Source: Azospirillum sp. TSH100 (GTDB lineage: Bacteria > Pseudomonadota > Alphaproteobacteria > Azospirillales > Azospirillaceae). From it: 64,000 bases of DNA. The first letter of the stretch is position 1. Every line of letters begins with the position of its first letter. Positions 31,665 to 40,069 of the stretch are shown here, piece by piece. The notes below the pieces were generated by a model. The model was not told the DNA's origin. It saw only the letters and a list, made by a program, of their open reading frames with translations, and did no database searches. Position numbers and translations under genes: made by a program. Where the stretch lies: positions 2,322,001 through 2,386,000 of the forward strand of contig NZ_CP039634.1 in assembly GCF_004923295.1 (NCBI RefSeq), written 5' to 3'.

Positions 31665-32291
31665 TCAGAACTCGATGCCGGCCTGGGCCTTCACCCCGGC
31701 CTCGAACGGATGCTTGACCAGCGTCATCTCGGTGACGAGGTCGGCGGCGGCGATCAGTTCCGGCTTGGCGTTGCGGCCGGTGATGCAGACATGCAGATCC
31801 GGTCGCCGGGCGGCCAGCGTCGCCAGCACCTCGTCCAGCGGCAGATAATCCATGCGCAGCACGATGTTCAGCTCATCCAGCACGATCAGGCGATAGCGCG
31901 GGTCCGCCATCAGCTCCTTGGCCTTGGCCCAGGCGGCTTCGGCGGCGGCGACGTCGCGGGCACGGTCCTGGGTGTCCCAGGTGAAGCCTTCGCCCATGGT
32001 ATAGAAGTCGACCAGATCCTCGAAGCGCTCCAGCGCCACCGTCTCACCGGTCGACCAGGCGCCCTTGACGAACTGGACCATGCCGACGCGCATGCCGTGG
32101 CCGACCGCGCGCATCATCAGTCCGAAGGCGGCGGTGGACTTGCCCTTGCCCTTGCCGGTGTGGACCATCAACAGGCCCTTCTCCACCGTCTTGGAGGCGA
32201 GCGCCCGCTCCTGCAATGCCTTGCGCCGCTTCATTTTTTCAGCGTGACGGCGGTTCAGCTCTTCGCTATCGGCCATATTGGGGGCGGTCAT
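31665..32291 (-). CDS. cobO: Cob(I)alamin adenosyltransferase, CobO/BtuR type
   Basis: Transfers adenosyl from ATP to the cobalt of corrinoids. The 208-residue protein has the family P-loop [15 protein letters not shown] (43-57), [12 protein letters not shown], and the C-terminal [20 protein letters not shown], typical of the BtuR/CobO group and distinct from PduO. Its ATG at 32291 overlaps the cobU stop (ATGA), and cobQ follows, so translation of the three is probably coupled. Confidence 0.97.
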   Translation of the reverse strand: MTAPNMADSEELNRRHAEKMKRRKALQERALASKTVEKGLLMVHTGKGKGKSTAAFGLMMRAVGHGMRVGMVQFVKGAWSTGETVALERFEDLVDFYTMGEGFTWDTQDRARDVAAAEAAWAKAKELMADPRYRLIVLDELNIVLRMDYLPLDEVLATLAARRPDLHVCITGRNAKPELIAAADLVTEMTLVKHPFEAGVKAQAGIEF

Positions 32292-32812
32292 ACGGGGGTT
32301 CCCTTCACGAAGATCGGCAGACCGGCGACGGTCAGCACGACGTGCGGCGCCACGGCCGCAATGGATTGGTGCAGGCGGCCTGCATGGTCGCGGAAGCGGC
32401 GGGCCAGCGCATTGTCGGGCACGATGCCGAGCCCGACCTCGTTGGAGACGAGGACCACCCGGCCCGGCAGTGTCGGCAGCATCTCCACCAATGCAGCGGT
32501 CTCGGCAGCGATGTCGGCGTCGGCCATCATCAGGTTGGTCAGCCACAGGGTCAGGCAGTCGACCAGAACGCCGGTGCCCTCGGCGGTGTGATGACGCAAA
32601 GCACCGATCAGGTCGCGCGGCTCCTCCACCGTGGTCCAGTCCGGGCCACGGTCGTCGCGGTGCTTCGCCACCCGCTCGGCCATCTCCGTGTCCCAGACCT
32701 GCGAGGTGGCGATGTAGACGCGTGGACCACCCAGCGCCGTCACCAGCCCTTCGGCATAGCGGCTCTTGCCCGACCGGGCACCGCCCAGGACCAGCGTCAG
32801 GTCACCGCTCAT
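32288..32812 (-). CDS. cobU: Adenosylcobinamide kinase / guanylyltransferase
   Basis: A bifunctional enzyme that phosphorylates adenosylcobinamide and then attaches GMP, for nucleotide-loop assembly of B12 (also called CobP). The 174-residue protein begins with Walker A LGGARSGKSRYAE (9-21), has the AKHRDDR segment carrying the guanylylated histidine, and ends with the VVLVSNEVGLGIVP and LTVAGLPIF motifs. The start at 32812 overlaps the stop of the cupin gene (ATGA). Confidence 0.96.
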   Translation of the reverse strand: MSGDLTLVLGGARSGKSRYAEGLVTALGGPRVYIATSQVWDTEMAERVAKHRDDRGPDWTTVEEPRDLIGALRHHTAEGTGVLVDCLTLWLTNLMMADADIAAETAALVEMLPTLPGRVVLVSNEVGLGIVPDNALARRFRDHAGRLHQSIAAVAPHVVLTVAGLPIFVKGTPV

Positions 32813-33270
32813 TCCCAGGGTGTTCCGTCGCGATGACGATAACCGCCGTCGCGCCAGACCATATCCTCGTCGGAATAGTTGGCTTCGTCGCCGGCACTGC
32901 GGTCGCCGACCTCCAGATAGCTGGCCGGCCTGTCGCTGCGGTTGATCAGCCGGTGGCCGTCGGCGACGCCATGCGGAAAGCCGGCGCACATGCCGGCGGT
33001 CAGCAGCGTCTCGCCGGCGTCGGTCACCAGCGTCAACTCGCCCTCGACCACATAGACGAACTCGTCCTGCCGGCTGTGCCAGTGGCGCAAGGCGGAGGAG
33101 GTGCCAGGCGCCAGCCGGGTCAGGTTGACCCCGAAATTGGTCAACCCCAGCGGATCGCCCAGCACCACCCGCTGCCGCCCGGCGACCTGTGCCCGAAAGG
33201 GCTGCGGATAGTCGGTGGCGCCGGCTTCGGCGGTCAGGGTGGCAGGATCGAGGACCGGCGGTTTCGGCAT
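32809..33270 (-). CDS. Cupin-domain protein
   Basis: A 153-residue single-domain cupin. Motif 1 reads ALRHWHSRQDEFVYVVEGELTL, with the metal-binding H-x-H-x4-E pattern, and motif 2 is GMCAGFPHGVADGH. It probably binds a divalent metal. I chose the ATG at 33270, with GGAGAG 7 nt upstream; the longer frame to 33312 is not supported. It is the first gene of a cobalamin operon with ATGA overlap to cobU, so a link to corrinoid metabolism is plausible but unproven. I looked at the 160-bp region upstream for a cobalamin riboswitch core and did not find one. Confidence 0.88.
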   Translation of the reverse strand: MPKPPVLDPATLTAEAGATDYPQPFRAQVAGRQRVVLGDPLGLTNFGVNLTRLAPGTSSALRHWHSRQDEFVYVVEGELTLVTDAGETLLTAGMCAGFPHGVADGHRLINRSDRPASYLEVGDRSAGDEANYSDEDMVWRDGGYRHRDGTPWE

Positions 33271-33436
33271 GGACACTCTCCGGTTCGGCATTGCGGGTCC
33301 GGACTGTCGCAAACCGCACCGGCGGCGTCAAACGGCTCAAGTCCCCTTACACAGCAGGGTTGCCGGGACCGTGGCTGGACAGGCGACACTTCGCCCGCCA
33401 TTCTTGTTGCAATGCAAAACAACGTCCCCCGATCCG

Positions 33437-34243
33437 ATGTCCCGCCTGGAAGTCATCAGCCGCCGCCCCTCCGGCACGCCCAAAGCACCGCCTCTTCTCT
33501 TTGTCCACGGCGCCTTCAGTGGTGCCTGGATCTGGGACGCCAAGTTCCTGCCCTGGTTCGCCGAGCGCGGGTGGGAGGCGCATGCCGTGTCGCTGCGCGG
33601 CCATGGCAACAGCGAGGGGGGCGACCGGCTGCATGATTTCGGCATCGCCGATTATGTCGACGACGTGCTGGAGGCGGCGAGCCGCTTGTCCGCCCCGCCG
33701 GTGCTGATCGGGCATTCAATGGGCGGGATGGTGGTTCAGCGCGCCCTGGCGAAGCGCCGATTCCCGGCCGGCGTGCTGATGGCGTCCGCTCCGCCCTATG
33801 GCCTGCTGTCCTCCACCATGGGGCTGGCCTGGCGCTCGCCCTTCGTGTTCCAGCAGATGTCGATGCTGATGGCCTTCGGCGAAAACGCGTTCGATCCGGA
33901 AGCGATTCGCCGCGCCATGTTCTCCGACAAGATGCCGCACGCCGAAGCCGCACAGTATGACAGCCGTATGCAGGAGGAATCACGCCGCGTCCTGCTGGAC
34001 ATCGGTGGCTGGATCCCCTTCCCCGTTCTGCCGCCACGTGACGTGCCGATTCTGGTGATGGGGGCGGAGGAGGATTTGCTGTTCCCCCGCGCCGAAGTGG
34101 TCGCCACCGCGATGGCACTGGGCACCCAGCCGGTGTTCATGCCGGGCATGGGCCATGCGATGATGCTGGAACAGGACTGGCAGTCCGCCGCCGAACGGGT
34201 GGAAAGCTGGATCGCAGCGACGGTGACCGCCAAGGCGGCGTAA
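33437..34243 (+). CDS. Alpha/beta-hydrolase family protein
   Basis: A 268-residue hydrolase of the alpha/beta fold. Oxyanion segment LLFVHGAFSGAWIWD, nucleophile elbow GHSMGG (serine near 93), acid in LVMGAEEDLLF, histidine in MPGMGHAMML. Similar to carboxylesterases and lysophospholipases of the MhpC type; the substrate is unknown. No signal peptide. The ATG at 33437 lies at the family-consistent boundary, though the ribosome-binding site is weak; the reading frame extends upstream into the cupin region but is not family-like. Divergent from the cobalamin operon. Confidence 0.85.
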   Translation: MSRLEVISRRPSGTPKAPPLLFVHGAFSGAWIWDAKFLPWFAERGWEAHAVSLRGHGNSEGGDRLHDFGIADYVDDVLEAASRLSAPPVLIGHSMGGMVVQRALAKRRFPAGVLMASAPPYGLLSSTMGLAWRSPFVFQQMSMLMAFGENAFDPEAIRRAMFSDKMPHAEAAQYDSRMQEESRRVLLDIGGWIPFPVLPPRDVPILVMGAEEDLLFPRAEVVATAMALGTQPVFMPGMGHAMMLEQDWQSAAERVESWIAATVTAKAA

Positions 34244-34260
34244 GGGCTATTGGGTTTCCG

Positions 34261-34491
34261 CTACCCCTTCGGACGCTCCGACCGCGAGTAGTTGCTGAAG
34301 TGCCCCTCCTTCGCCGCCATCCGGCGGGCCGACTGGACGACGGCGCCGGATTTACCCTCCGGCGCGACGTTCGACATCTGCCGGCTCAGGTCGGCACTTC
34401 CGCAGGACGGACAGGCGGGCGTCTCACCAGAGCGGACCAGGGTCTCGAACCCATGGTCGCAGGCCTTGCAGCGATAGGAATAGAGCGGCAT
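34261..34491 (-). CDS. FmdB-family zinc-ribbon protein
   Basis: A 76-residue protein with a zinc ribbon of four cysteines: CKAC (residues 8-11) and CPSC (28-31), starting MPLYSYRCKACDHGFE, the exact FmdB-family signature. Family members are thought to be regulatory or metal-delivery proteins, first noted near formamidase genes. The tail is basic (KEGHFSNYSRSERPKG). The start at 34491 has GAGGG 6 nt upstream. A nearby palindrome (34545-34563) may be its operator. Confidence 0.9.
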   Translation of the reverse strand: MPLYSYRCKACDHGFETLVRSGETPACPSCGSADLSRQMSNVAPEGKSGAVVQSARRMAAKEGHFSNYSRSERPKG

Positions 34492-34544
34492 CGCACCCTC
34501 GCGGAACGGATCGCATCGTCCCGAGCATGCCGCAATACCCATAA

Positions 34545-34563
34545 CAATAAAACGGTTTTATTG
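34545..34563. promoter_or_regulatory. Possible operator palindrome upstream of fmdB
   Basis: Two 9-base arms (CAATAAAAC and GTTTTATTG) with a single G between them, in an AT-rich patch 54 nt upstream of the fmdB start. The symmetry and AT content in GC-rich surroundings fit a repressor operator. No family-specific motif match is claimed. Confidence 0.4.
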
Positions 34564-34595
34564 CGCCGCACCAAAATTCCGATGAGGCGGCAGGT

Positions 34596-34802
34596 TCAGG
34601 CCGCCGGTCCGCAGAAATCGAACCCCGCCGCCTCGACCGCCTGCTGAACCAATTCCACAGGAATGTCGCCGTCGACCAGCACGGTGCCGGTTGCGAGGTC
34701 GACCGTGACCACGGCATCGGGCGCCGCCTTGGTGATCGCGTTGGAAACGGAGCGGGCGCAGCCGCCGCAGGTCATCCCATCCACCTTGTACGCATCGGCC
34801 AT
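34596..34802 (-). CDS. Heavy-metal-associated (CopZ-like) protein
   Basis: A 68-residue single HMA domain with the metal-binding motif MTCGGC (C12 and C15), a beta-alpha-beta-beta-alpha-beta pattern and a length typical of CopZ copper chaperones. Members pass Cu(I) to P-type ATPases or regulators. No copper ATPase is in the window. I start at MADAYKVDGMTCGGC; the longer frame is unsupported. It lies between fmdB and the YibQ-like gene on the same strand. A further C near the C-terminus (FDFCGPAA) could also bind metal. Confidence 0.9.
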   Translation of the reverse strand: MADAYKVDGMTCGGCARSVSNAITKAAPDAVVTVDLATGTVLVDGDIPVELVQQAVEAAGFDFCGPAA

Positions 34803-34827
34803 CGTCGCGGGCTCCCCTTCGGTCGGA

Positions 34828-35946
34828 TCAGCCGCCGGCATGATGCGTCCGCACCACCGCGCTGACCGGGACAAGAACGAAGCCACGCTTTTGCACATCC
34901 GGCAGCCAGGACGCCAGAGCCTCGATTGTCGCATCATGCGGATGGCCGATGGCGACGGCGTAACCCTGGCGCTTCGCAACCTGTTCCGTCTTCGCCAGCT
35001 GGGCCTTCACCGCGGCCACCGTCTCCTCGTTGTCGAGGAACACATCGCGCCCGATCCAGGGCATCTTCAGCTCCTGCGCCAGCCCGATCCCGGCGCTGTT
35101 CGGCGTCGTCCGGCTGTCGAGCCACAGCAGGCCACGGCGGTGCAGTTCCGTCAAAACCGGCGCCAGGGCGGCGCGATCGGCGGTGAAGCGGCTCCCCATA
35201 TGGTTGTTCACCCCGACATAGCCGTCGAAGCTGTCCAGCGCCGCGCGGAACCGCTTGACGATCTCACCCTTGTCCAGCGAGACCAGCAGCGCGTTCGGAC
35301 CGGGATCGGCCTTCACGCTCGGCTCCATCGGCATGTGCAGCATCAGCTCGTGCCCATTCGCGCGCGCCGCCTTCGACTGCGCCGACAACTCGCGGGCATA
35401 GGGCAGCCAGGACAGTGTCAGCGGACCATGGAGCCCCGCCATCCGCGTCGACCGCTTGCGGTCCAGCCCCATATCGTCGATGACGATGGCGATGATCGGC
35501 TTGCCCTGCGGCACCTCGGCCGGCAGCGCGTTCTTGCGCCACAGCGCGGCATTACCGCCCGGCGCCTGCACCGGCGGCTGTGCCGGAGGAGCCGGCGCCG
35601 GCAGCATCGCCACGGTGGTGACGGGTGGACGCGTTTCCGCTTGAGCTGGCTTTTCCGGCACCGCATGTTCCGGCCCCTCGGCCGCATGCTGGGCCGCCGC
35701 CGGCGCTTCCGCCTTCACCGCCGGCAGCGAGGGGAGCGCCGGCGGTACCACGGCCTGCTGGGTCGGCGCTTGTTGAACGGGAGCCTGCAGGGCACGCTCG
35801 GCGCCGGAGCGGCCGCCGGTGAGCGTTGCCACACCGATCGCCACCGCGAACACCACGGCGACGGCCGCCAGAGCCAGAAGGAAGGGGTTCGACAGAAAGG
35901 GCGGAAGCGAAATCTTGCGAGCCTTCGAAGGCGCCTTGCGGGCCAT
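34828..35946 (-). CDS. YibQ-type divergent polysaccharide deacetylase
   Basis: A 372-residue protein with one N-terminal membrane helix (FLLALAAVAVVFAVAIGVA, about 22-40), then a long proline/alanine-rich linker (about 45-135), then a divergent polysaccharide-deacetylase domain. Its first motif is PIIAIVIDDMGLD and it has LHMPMEP, VGVNNHMGSRFT and the WLDSRTTPNSAG stretch, as in the DUF610/YibQ family. It is probably a periplasmic, inner-membrane-anchored enzyme or cell-envelope factor; the substrate is unknown. The start is either 35946 (MARKAPSK) or five codons earlier. No ctpA or envC gene is adjacent, although these often accompany the family. Confidence 0.88.
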   Translation of the reverse strand: MARKAPSKARKISLPPFLSNPFLLALAAVAVVFAVAIGVATLTGGRSGAERALQAPVQQAPTQQAVVPPALPSLPAVKAEAPAAAQHAAEGPEHAVPEKPAQAETRPPVTTVAMLPAPAPPAQPPVQAPGGNAALWRKNALPAEVPQGKPIIAIVIDDMGLDRKRSTRMAGLHGPLTLSWLPYARELSAQSKAARANGHELMLHMPMEPSVKADPGPNALLVSLDKGEIVKRFRAALDSFDGYVGVNNHMGSRFTADRAALAPVLTELHRRGLLWLDSRTTPNSAGIGLAQELKMPWIGRDVFLDNEETVAAVKAQLAKTEQVAKRQGYAVAIGHPHDATIEALASWLPDVQKRGFVLVPVSAVVRTHHAGG

Positions 35947-36085
35947 GGTGACGACGTCCATCCTGCGACCGGGGCGCCGCACAGTGGCACCCTGCCGCGG
36001 CGACCGCAATCGCTCAAACGACGCAAACGGCCGCCGGAACGGCCTTACCACCGATCCGGCCCGCCCATTCCCCGGAGACCGCCCG

Positions 36086-36538
36086 ATGCGTCCGCTCTTT
36101 GTCACCGCCTGCCTGTCGCTGGCCGCCATTTCCTCGCCCACCCTGGCCGCCGGCCCGCAATGCCCGCCAACCATCACCGTCACGGCCCAGCCGGAGGCGC
36201 CCGGCGGCTGGGCGCCCTATGCCGGCCGCGACAGCCACGGCTTCGTCGGCATCACCCTGATTGAAGGCGACCGCGCCACACAGATGGCCAGCGCGTCCCG
36301 CTCCACCCTGGCGCCTGACAACGAGGCCAAACATGCCCGCAAGCTGGTTCAGGTTTGGGAGTTCGACGCCGCGCAACGGGGCAAGCTTTTCGTCCTCTGC
36401 CGCTACCGCGGCACCGAGGCGACGCTCGCCGCCGATCTGCCGCGCCAGACCCGCCGCTGCACTCTGACGCTGGAAACCGACATCCGCGGCGCAGTCCTGG
36501 ACGAGCCCAAGACCCCGCCGCAGCTCGATTGCCGGTGA
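36086..36538 (+). CDS. Small secreted protein, STY0301-like
   Basis: A 150-residue exported protein: [21 protein letters not shown] is a clear Sec signal. The mature part starts [20 protein letters not shown] and has three or four cysteines (C25, C104, C122 and C149 or nearby), likely forming disulfides. The CPPTI...PGGW pattern and the later VWEFD and [12 protein letters not shown] stretches resemble the STY0301 family of unknown function. The start has GGAG 9 nt upstream. Divergent from the YibQ-like gene. It precedes trpG by about 112 nt. Confidence 0.75.
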   Translation: MRPLFVTACLSLAAISSPTLAAGPQCPPTITVTAQPEAPGGWAPYAGRDSHGFVGITLIEGDRATQMASASRSTLAPDNEAKHARKLVQVWEFDAAQRGKLFVLCRYRGTEATLAADLPRQTRRCTLTLETDIRGAVLDEPKTPPQLDCR

Positions 36539-36650
36539 AGGCGCACCAGTCTGCGCGGAGGCTGGAAATCCGCCCCCTCAGCGGCTAGGGTGTCCATCGT
36601 TGGAACAGGGCCGGAACGGCCCAGACGATCCGGGCGAAGGTGGAAGGCGC

Positions 36651-37259
36651 ATGCTGCTGCTCATCGACAATTACGACAGCTTTACCTACAACCTCGTCCA
36701 TTACCTGGGCGAGCTTGGCGCCGACGTGCAGGTCCGCCGCAACGACGCCCTGACGGTGGACGATGCGATGGCGCTCCGCCCCGACGGCATCGTCCTGTCC
36801 CCCGGCCCCTGCGATCCTGACCGCGCCGGCATCTGCCTGCCCCTGATCGACGCCGCCGCCAAGGCCCGACTGCCCTTGATGGGGGTTTGCCTCGGCCACC
36901 AGTCGATCGGTCAGGCCTTCGGCGGCCGGGTGATCCGCGCACCGGTCCCGATGCATGGCAAGGTCGACAACATCCTGCACCAGGGGCGTGGCGTCCTCGC
37001 CGGCCTGCCCAGCCCGTTCCGGGCCACCCGTTACCACTCGCTGATCGTCGAGCGCGACACGCTGCCGGCCTGCCTGGAGGTGACCGGTGAGACCGCCGAC
37101 GGCCTGATCATGGCGCTGGCCCACCGCGACCTGCCGATCCACGGCGTGCAGTTCCATCCCGAGAGCATCGAGAGCGAGCACGGCCACAAGATCCTGCAGA
37201 ACTTCCTGGACCTGACCCGCTCCCCTTTGAAGAACTCGGGCCTGGAGCACGCGGCATGA
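36651..37259 (+). CDS. trpG: Anthranilate synthase component II (glutamine amidotransferase)
   Basis: Provides ammonia from glutamine to TrpE for anthranilate synthesis. The 202-residue class I amidotransferase has the catalytic triad C80 ([15 protein letters not shown]), H169 and E171 (VQFHPESI), and the N-terminal [13 protein letters not shown]. It begins the trpGDC cluster, which is characteristic of Azospirillum, where trpE is elsewhere. The ATG at 36651 has GGTGGAAGG just upstream. Its stop overlaps the trpD start (ATGA). Confidence 0.97.
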   Translation: MLLLIDNYDSFTYNLVHYLGELGADVQVRRNDALTVDDAMALRPDGIVLSPGPCDPDRAGICLPLIDAAAKARLPLMGVCLGHQSIGQAFGGRVIRAPVPMHGKVDNILHQGRGVLAGLPSPFRATRYHSLIVERDTLPACLEVTGETADGLIMALAHRDLPIHGVQFHPESIESEHGHKILQNFLDLTRSPLKNSGLEHAA

Positions 37260-38290
37260 GCGGCGATCTGACCGACATGAAGGCGATCCTGGGCAAGGTC
37301 GCCACCGGTGCCTCCCTGACCGAGGCCGAGGCCGGCTTCGCTTTCGACATCATCATGTCCGGCAATGCCACCCCGTCGCAGATGGGCGGCTTCCTGATGG
37401 CGCTGCGTGTGCGCGGCGAGACGGTGGACGAGATTACCGGTGCCGCCCGCGTCATGCGCGCCAAGGCAATCCCGGTCGAGGCCCCTCCCGGCACCATCGA
37501 CACCTGCGGCACCGGCGGCGATGGGGCCGGCACCTACAACATCTCCACCGCCGCGGCGCTGGTGGTGTCGTCCTGCGGCGTGCCGGTCGCAAAGCATGGC
37601 AACCGCGCCATTTCGTCGAAGTCAGGCGCCGCCGACGTGCTCGGCTCGCTGGGCGTCAACCTCGACTGCGACTTCGCGCTGGTACGCAAGGCTCTGTGGG
37701 ACGCCCAGATCGCCTTCCTGATGGCGCCGCGCCACCACATCGCCATGCGCAACGTCGGCCCGACCCGGGTCGAGCTCGGCACCCGCACCGTCTTCAACCT
37801 GCTGGGTCCGCTGGCCAACCCGGCGACCGCCAAGCGGCAGGTGCTGGGCGTCTTCTCCAGGCAGTGGGTCGAGCCGCTGGCGCAGGTGCTGAAGCGGCTG
37901 GGGTCCGAGGCCGCCTGGGTCGTCCATGGCTCCGACGGGCTGGACGAGATCACCACCACCGGCCCCACCACCGTCGCCCAGTTGAAGGACGGCGAGGTGA
38001 CGGTGTTCGAGGTGACGCCGGAGGATGCCGGCCTGCCCCGCGCCCGCATCGAGGATCTGAAGGGCGGCGACGCCCAGGTCAACGCCGCGGCGATCCATGC
38101 CCTGTTCGACGGTGTGCGCAGCCCCTATCGCGATATCGTCCTGCTGAACGCCGCCGCCGCCCTGCTGGTGTCCGGCAAGGCCGTGACGCTGAAGGAGGGT
38201 GTCGCCATGGCTACCGACGCCATCGACAGCGGCGGCGCCCGCGACCGCCTGCGCCGGCTGGTCGCCATCACCAACGAGGCAATGGCCTGA
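37256..38290 (+). CDS. trpD: Anthranilate phosphoribosyltransferase
   Basis: Joins anthranilate with PRPP, the second committed step to tryptophan. The 344-residue protein contains the PRPP-binding [16 protein letters not shown] (glycine-rich loop), [19 protein letters not shown] and [19 protein letters not shown]. Full length. Start ATG overlaps trpG; stop overlaps the trpC start (TGATG), so three trp genes are tightly coupled. Confidence 0.97.
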   Translation: MSGDLTDMKAILGKVATGASLTEAEAGFAFDIIMSGNATPSQMGGFLMALRVRGETVDEITGAARVMRAKAIPVEAPPGTIDTCGTGGDGAGTYNISTAAALVVSSCGVPVAKHGNRAISSKSGAADVLGSLGVNLDCDFALVRKALWDAQIAFLMAPRHHIAMRNVGPTRVELGTRTVFNLLGPLANPATAKRQVLGVFSRQWVEPLAQVLKRLGSEAAWVVHGSDGLDEITTTGPTTVAQLKDGEVTVFEVTPEDAGLPRARIEDLKGGDAQVNAAAIHALFDGVRSPYRDIVLLNAAAALLVSGKAVTLKEGVAMATDAIDSGGARDRLRRLVAITNEAMA

Positions 38291-39093
38291 TGAGCGACGT
38301 TCTGACCCGCATCAACGACGACAAGCGCGCGCTGGTCGCCTCCCGAAAGGCCGCCCGGCCGCTGTCGGCGGTCGAGGAGTCCGCCAGGGCCGCCAACGAG
38401 ACCAACCCGCCGCGTGGCTTCATCCGGGCGTTGAGCGCCGCGGTGGAGGCCGGCCGCTACGGCCTGATCGCCGAGATCAAGAAGGCCAGCCCATCCAAGG
38501 GCCTGATCCGTCCGGACTTCGATCCGCCGGCCCTTGCCCGCGCCTACAGCGAAGGGGGGGCGACCTGCCTGTCGGTGCTGACAGACGAGCCCTATTTCCA
38601 GGGCAAGGACGAGTATCTGGTGGCCGCCCGCGCCGCGGTGGATCTGCCGGTGCTGCGCAAGGACTTCATGGTCGATCCCTATCAGATCGTCGAGGCCCGC
38701 GCACTGGGCGCCGACTGCATCCTGATCATCATGGCCTCGCTGTCCGACGCGCAGGCGGCCGAGATCGAGGATGCCGCGATCGCCCAGGGGCTGGACGTAC
38801 TGGTCGAGGTGCATGACCGCGCCGAGCTGGACCGCGCGCTTTTGCTGAAGACGCCGCTGTTGGGCGTCAACAACCGCAACCTGAAGACGCTGGCCGTCGA
38901 CATCGCGACGACGGAGGAACTGGCGGCCAATGTGCCGGCGGACCGCATGCTGGTGGCTGAGAGCGGCCTATACACCCCGGCCGATCTGGCCCGGATGGCG
39001 AAGGTCGGGGCGCGCTGCTTCCTGGTCGGCGAATCGCTGATGCGGCAGAACGACGTGACCGCCGCCACCCGCGCCCTGCTGGCCCCGGTCTGA
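38290..39093 (+). CDS. trpC: Indole-3-glycerol phosphate synthase
   Basis: Converts CdRP to indole-glycerol phosphate. The 267-residue TIM-barrel enzyme shows [15 protein letters not shown] (catalytic lysine), [22 protein letters not shown] and [12 protein letters not shown]. Complete. It is followed 4 nt later by a GNAT gene, so the transcript continues into moaC-moeA. This tryptophan cluster is one branch feeding indole-acetic acid in Azospirillum, but no IAA gene lies here. Confidence 0.97.
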   Translation: MSDVLTRINDDKRALVASRKAARPLSAVEESARAANETNPPRGFIRALSAAVEAGRYGLIAEIKKASPSKGLIRPDFDPPALARAYSEGGATCLSVLTDEPYFQGKDEYLVAARAAVDLPVLRKDFMVDPYQIVEARALGADCILIIMASLSDAQAAEIEDAAIAQGLDVLVEVHDRAELDRALLLKTPLLGVNNRNLKTLAVDIATTEELAANVPADRMLVAESGLYTPADLARMAKVGARCFLVGESLMRQNDVTAATRALLAPV

Positions 39094-39097
39094 TCCG

Positions 39098-39571
39098 ATG
39101 GCTGATGTGGTGATCGCCGCAGAAAGCCCGCGCCAGGATGCGGTGATCGCGCTGGTGGCGGCGCTCGACCGCTATCTGCTGGACCTCTATCCGGCGGACA
39201 CCTGCCATCTGCTCGACATCGCAGAGCTGGAGGCGCCGGGCGTGCGCTTCTTCGTCGCCCGCAAGGACGGCGTGCCGGTCGGCTGTGCCGCGCTTCGCGT
39301 CGATCCTACCGGATATGGCGAGGTCAAGCGCATGTATGTCGATCCCGCCGCCCGCGGCCACCGTATCGGCGACCGCCTGCTTGCCCGGCTGGAGGAGCAG
39401 GCGCGGACGGAGGGGCTGTCCGCCCTGCTGCTCGAATCCGGCATCCACCAGCACGAGGCGCTGGCGCTGTACCGCAAGGCCGGCTTCGCCGACCGTGGCC
39501 CCTATGCCTGTTACAAGGACAACGGCGTCAGTGTTTTCATGGAGAAACCCTTGCGAGAGACCGTCCGATGA
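39098..39571 (+). CDS. GNAT-family N-acetyltransferase
   Basis: A 157-residue acetyltransferase with the acetyl-CoA motif [20 protein letters not shown] (motif A; R-x2-G-x-G/A type, here RGHRIG), then [19 protein letters not shown] (motif B). The substrate is unknown. It sits between trpC and moaC, starting 4 nt after trpC and ending with its stop overlapping the moaC ATG (ATGA), so it is embedded in a tryptophan-molybdopterin transcript without an obvious role in either. Confidence 0.9.
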   Translation: MADVVIAAESPRQDAVIALVAALDRYLLDLYPADTCHLLDIAELEAPGVRFFVARKDGVPVGCAALRVDPTGYGEVKRMYVDPAARGHRIGDRLLARLEEQARTEGLSALLLESGIHQHEALALYRKAGFADRGPYACYKDNGVSVFMEKPLRETVR

Positions 39572-40065
39572 CCGGCTTCACCCATTTCGATGCCGAAGGC
39601 AAGGCGGTGATGGTCGATGTCTCCGACAAGGCCGACACCGAACGCATCGCCACCGCCGCGGCAACCGTGCTGATGCAGCCGGAAACCCTGGCGCTCATCA
39701 TGCAGGGCGGGATGAAAAAGGGTGACGTGCTGTCGGTCGCCCGGCTGGCAGGCATCATGGGAGCCAAGCGCACGCCGGACCTGATCCCGCTGTGCCACCC
39801 GCTGATGCTGACCTCGGTCAAGGTCGACCTGTCCTGCGACCCCGCCCGCAACGCGGTGGATGTTACCGCCACCTGCAAGCTGAAGGGCCAGACCGGCGTC
39901 GAGATGGAGGCGCTGACCGCCGTCACCGTCGCAGCATTGACCGTTTACGACATGTGCAAGGCGGTGGATCGCGGCATGACCATCACCGACGTCCGCCTGC
40001 TGCACAAGGCCGGCGGCAAGAGCGGCGAGTGGGGCGCCGCCGCCACTCCGCAAGCCGGAGCCTGA
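39568..40065 (+). CDS. moaC: Cyclic pyranopterin monophosphate synthase
   Basis: With MoaA makes cyclic pyranopterin monophosphate, the first molybdenum-cofactor intermediate. The 165-residue protein contains [22 protein letters not shown] and the signature [24 protein letters not shown]. Typical length. moeA follows after 4 nt. moaA is not in the window. Confidence 0.97.
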   Translation: MTGFTHFDAEGKAVMVDVSDKADTERIATAAATVLMQPETLALIMQGGMKKGDVLSVARLAGIMGAKRTPDLIPLCHPLMLTSVKVDLSCDPARNAVDVTATCKLKGQTGVEMEALTAVTVAALTVYDMCKAVDRGMTITDVRLLHKAGGKSGEWGAAATPQAGA

Positions 40066-40069
40066 AGCC

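Noticed and set aside
33271-33436. Cobalamin riboswitch before the cupin-cobU operon
   Set aside because: No B12-box or conserved stem was visible in the 166-bp region.
35819-36085. N-terminal extension of the small secreted protein
   Set aside because: The open frame continues upstream but overlaps the YibQ-like gene, and the signal peptide begins at the ATG at 36086 with a good ribosome-binding site.
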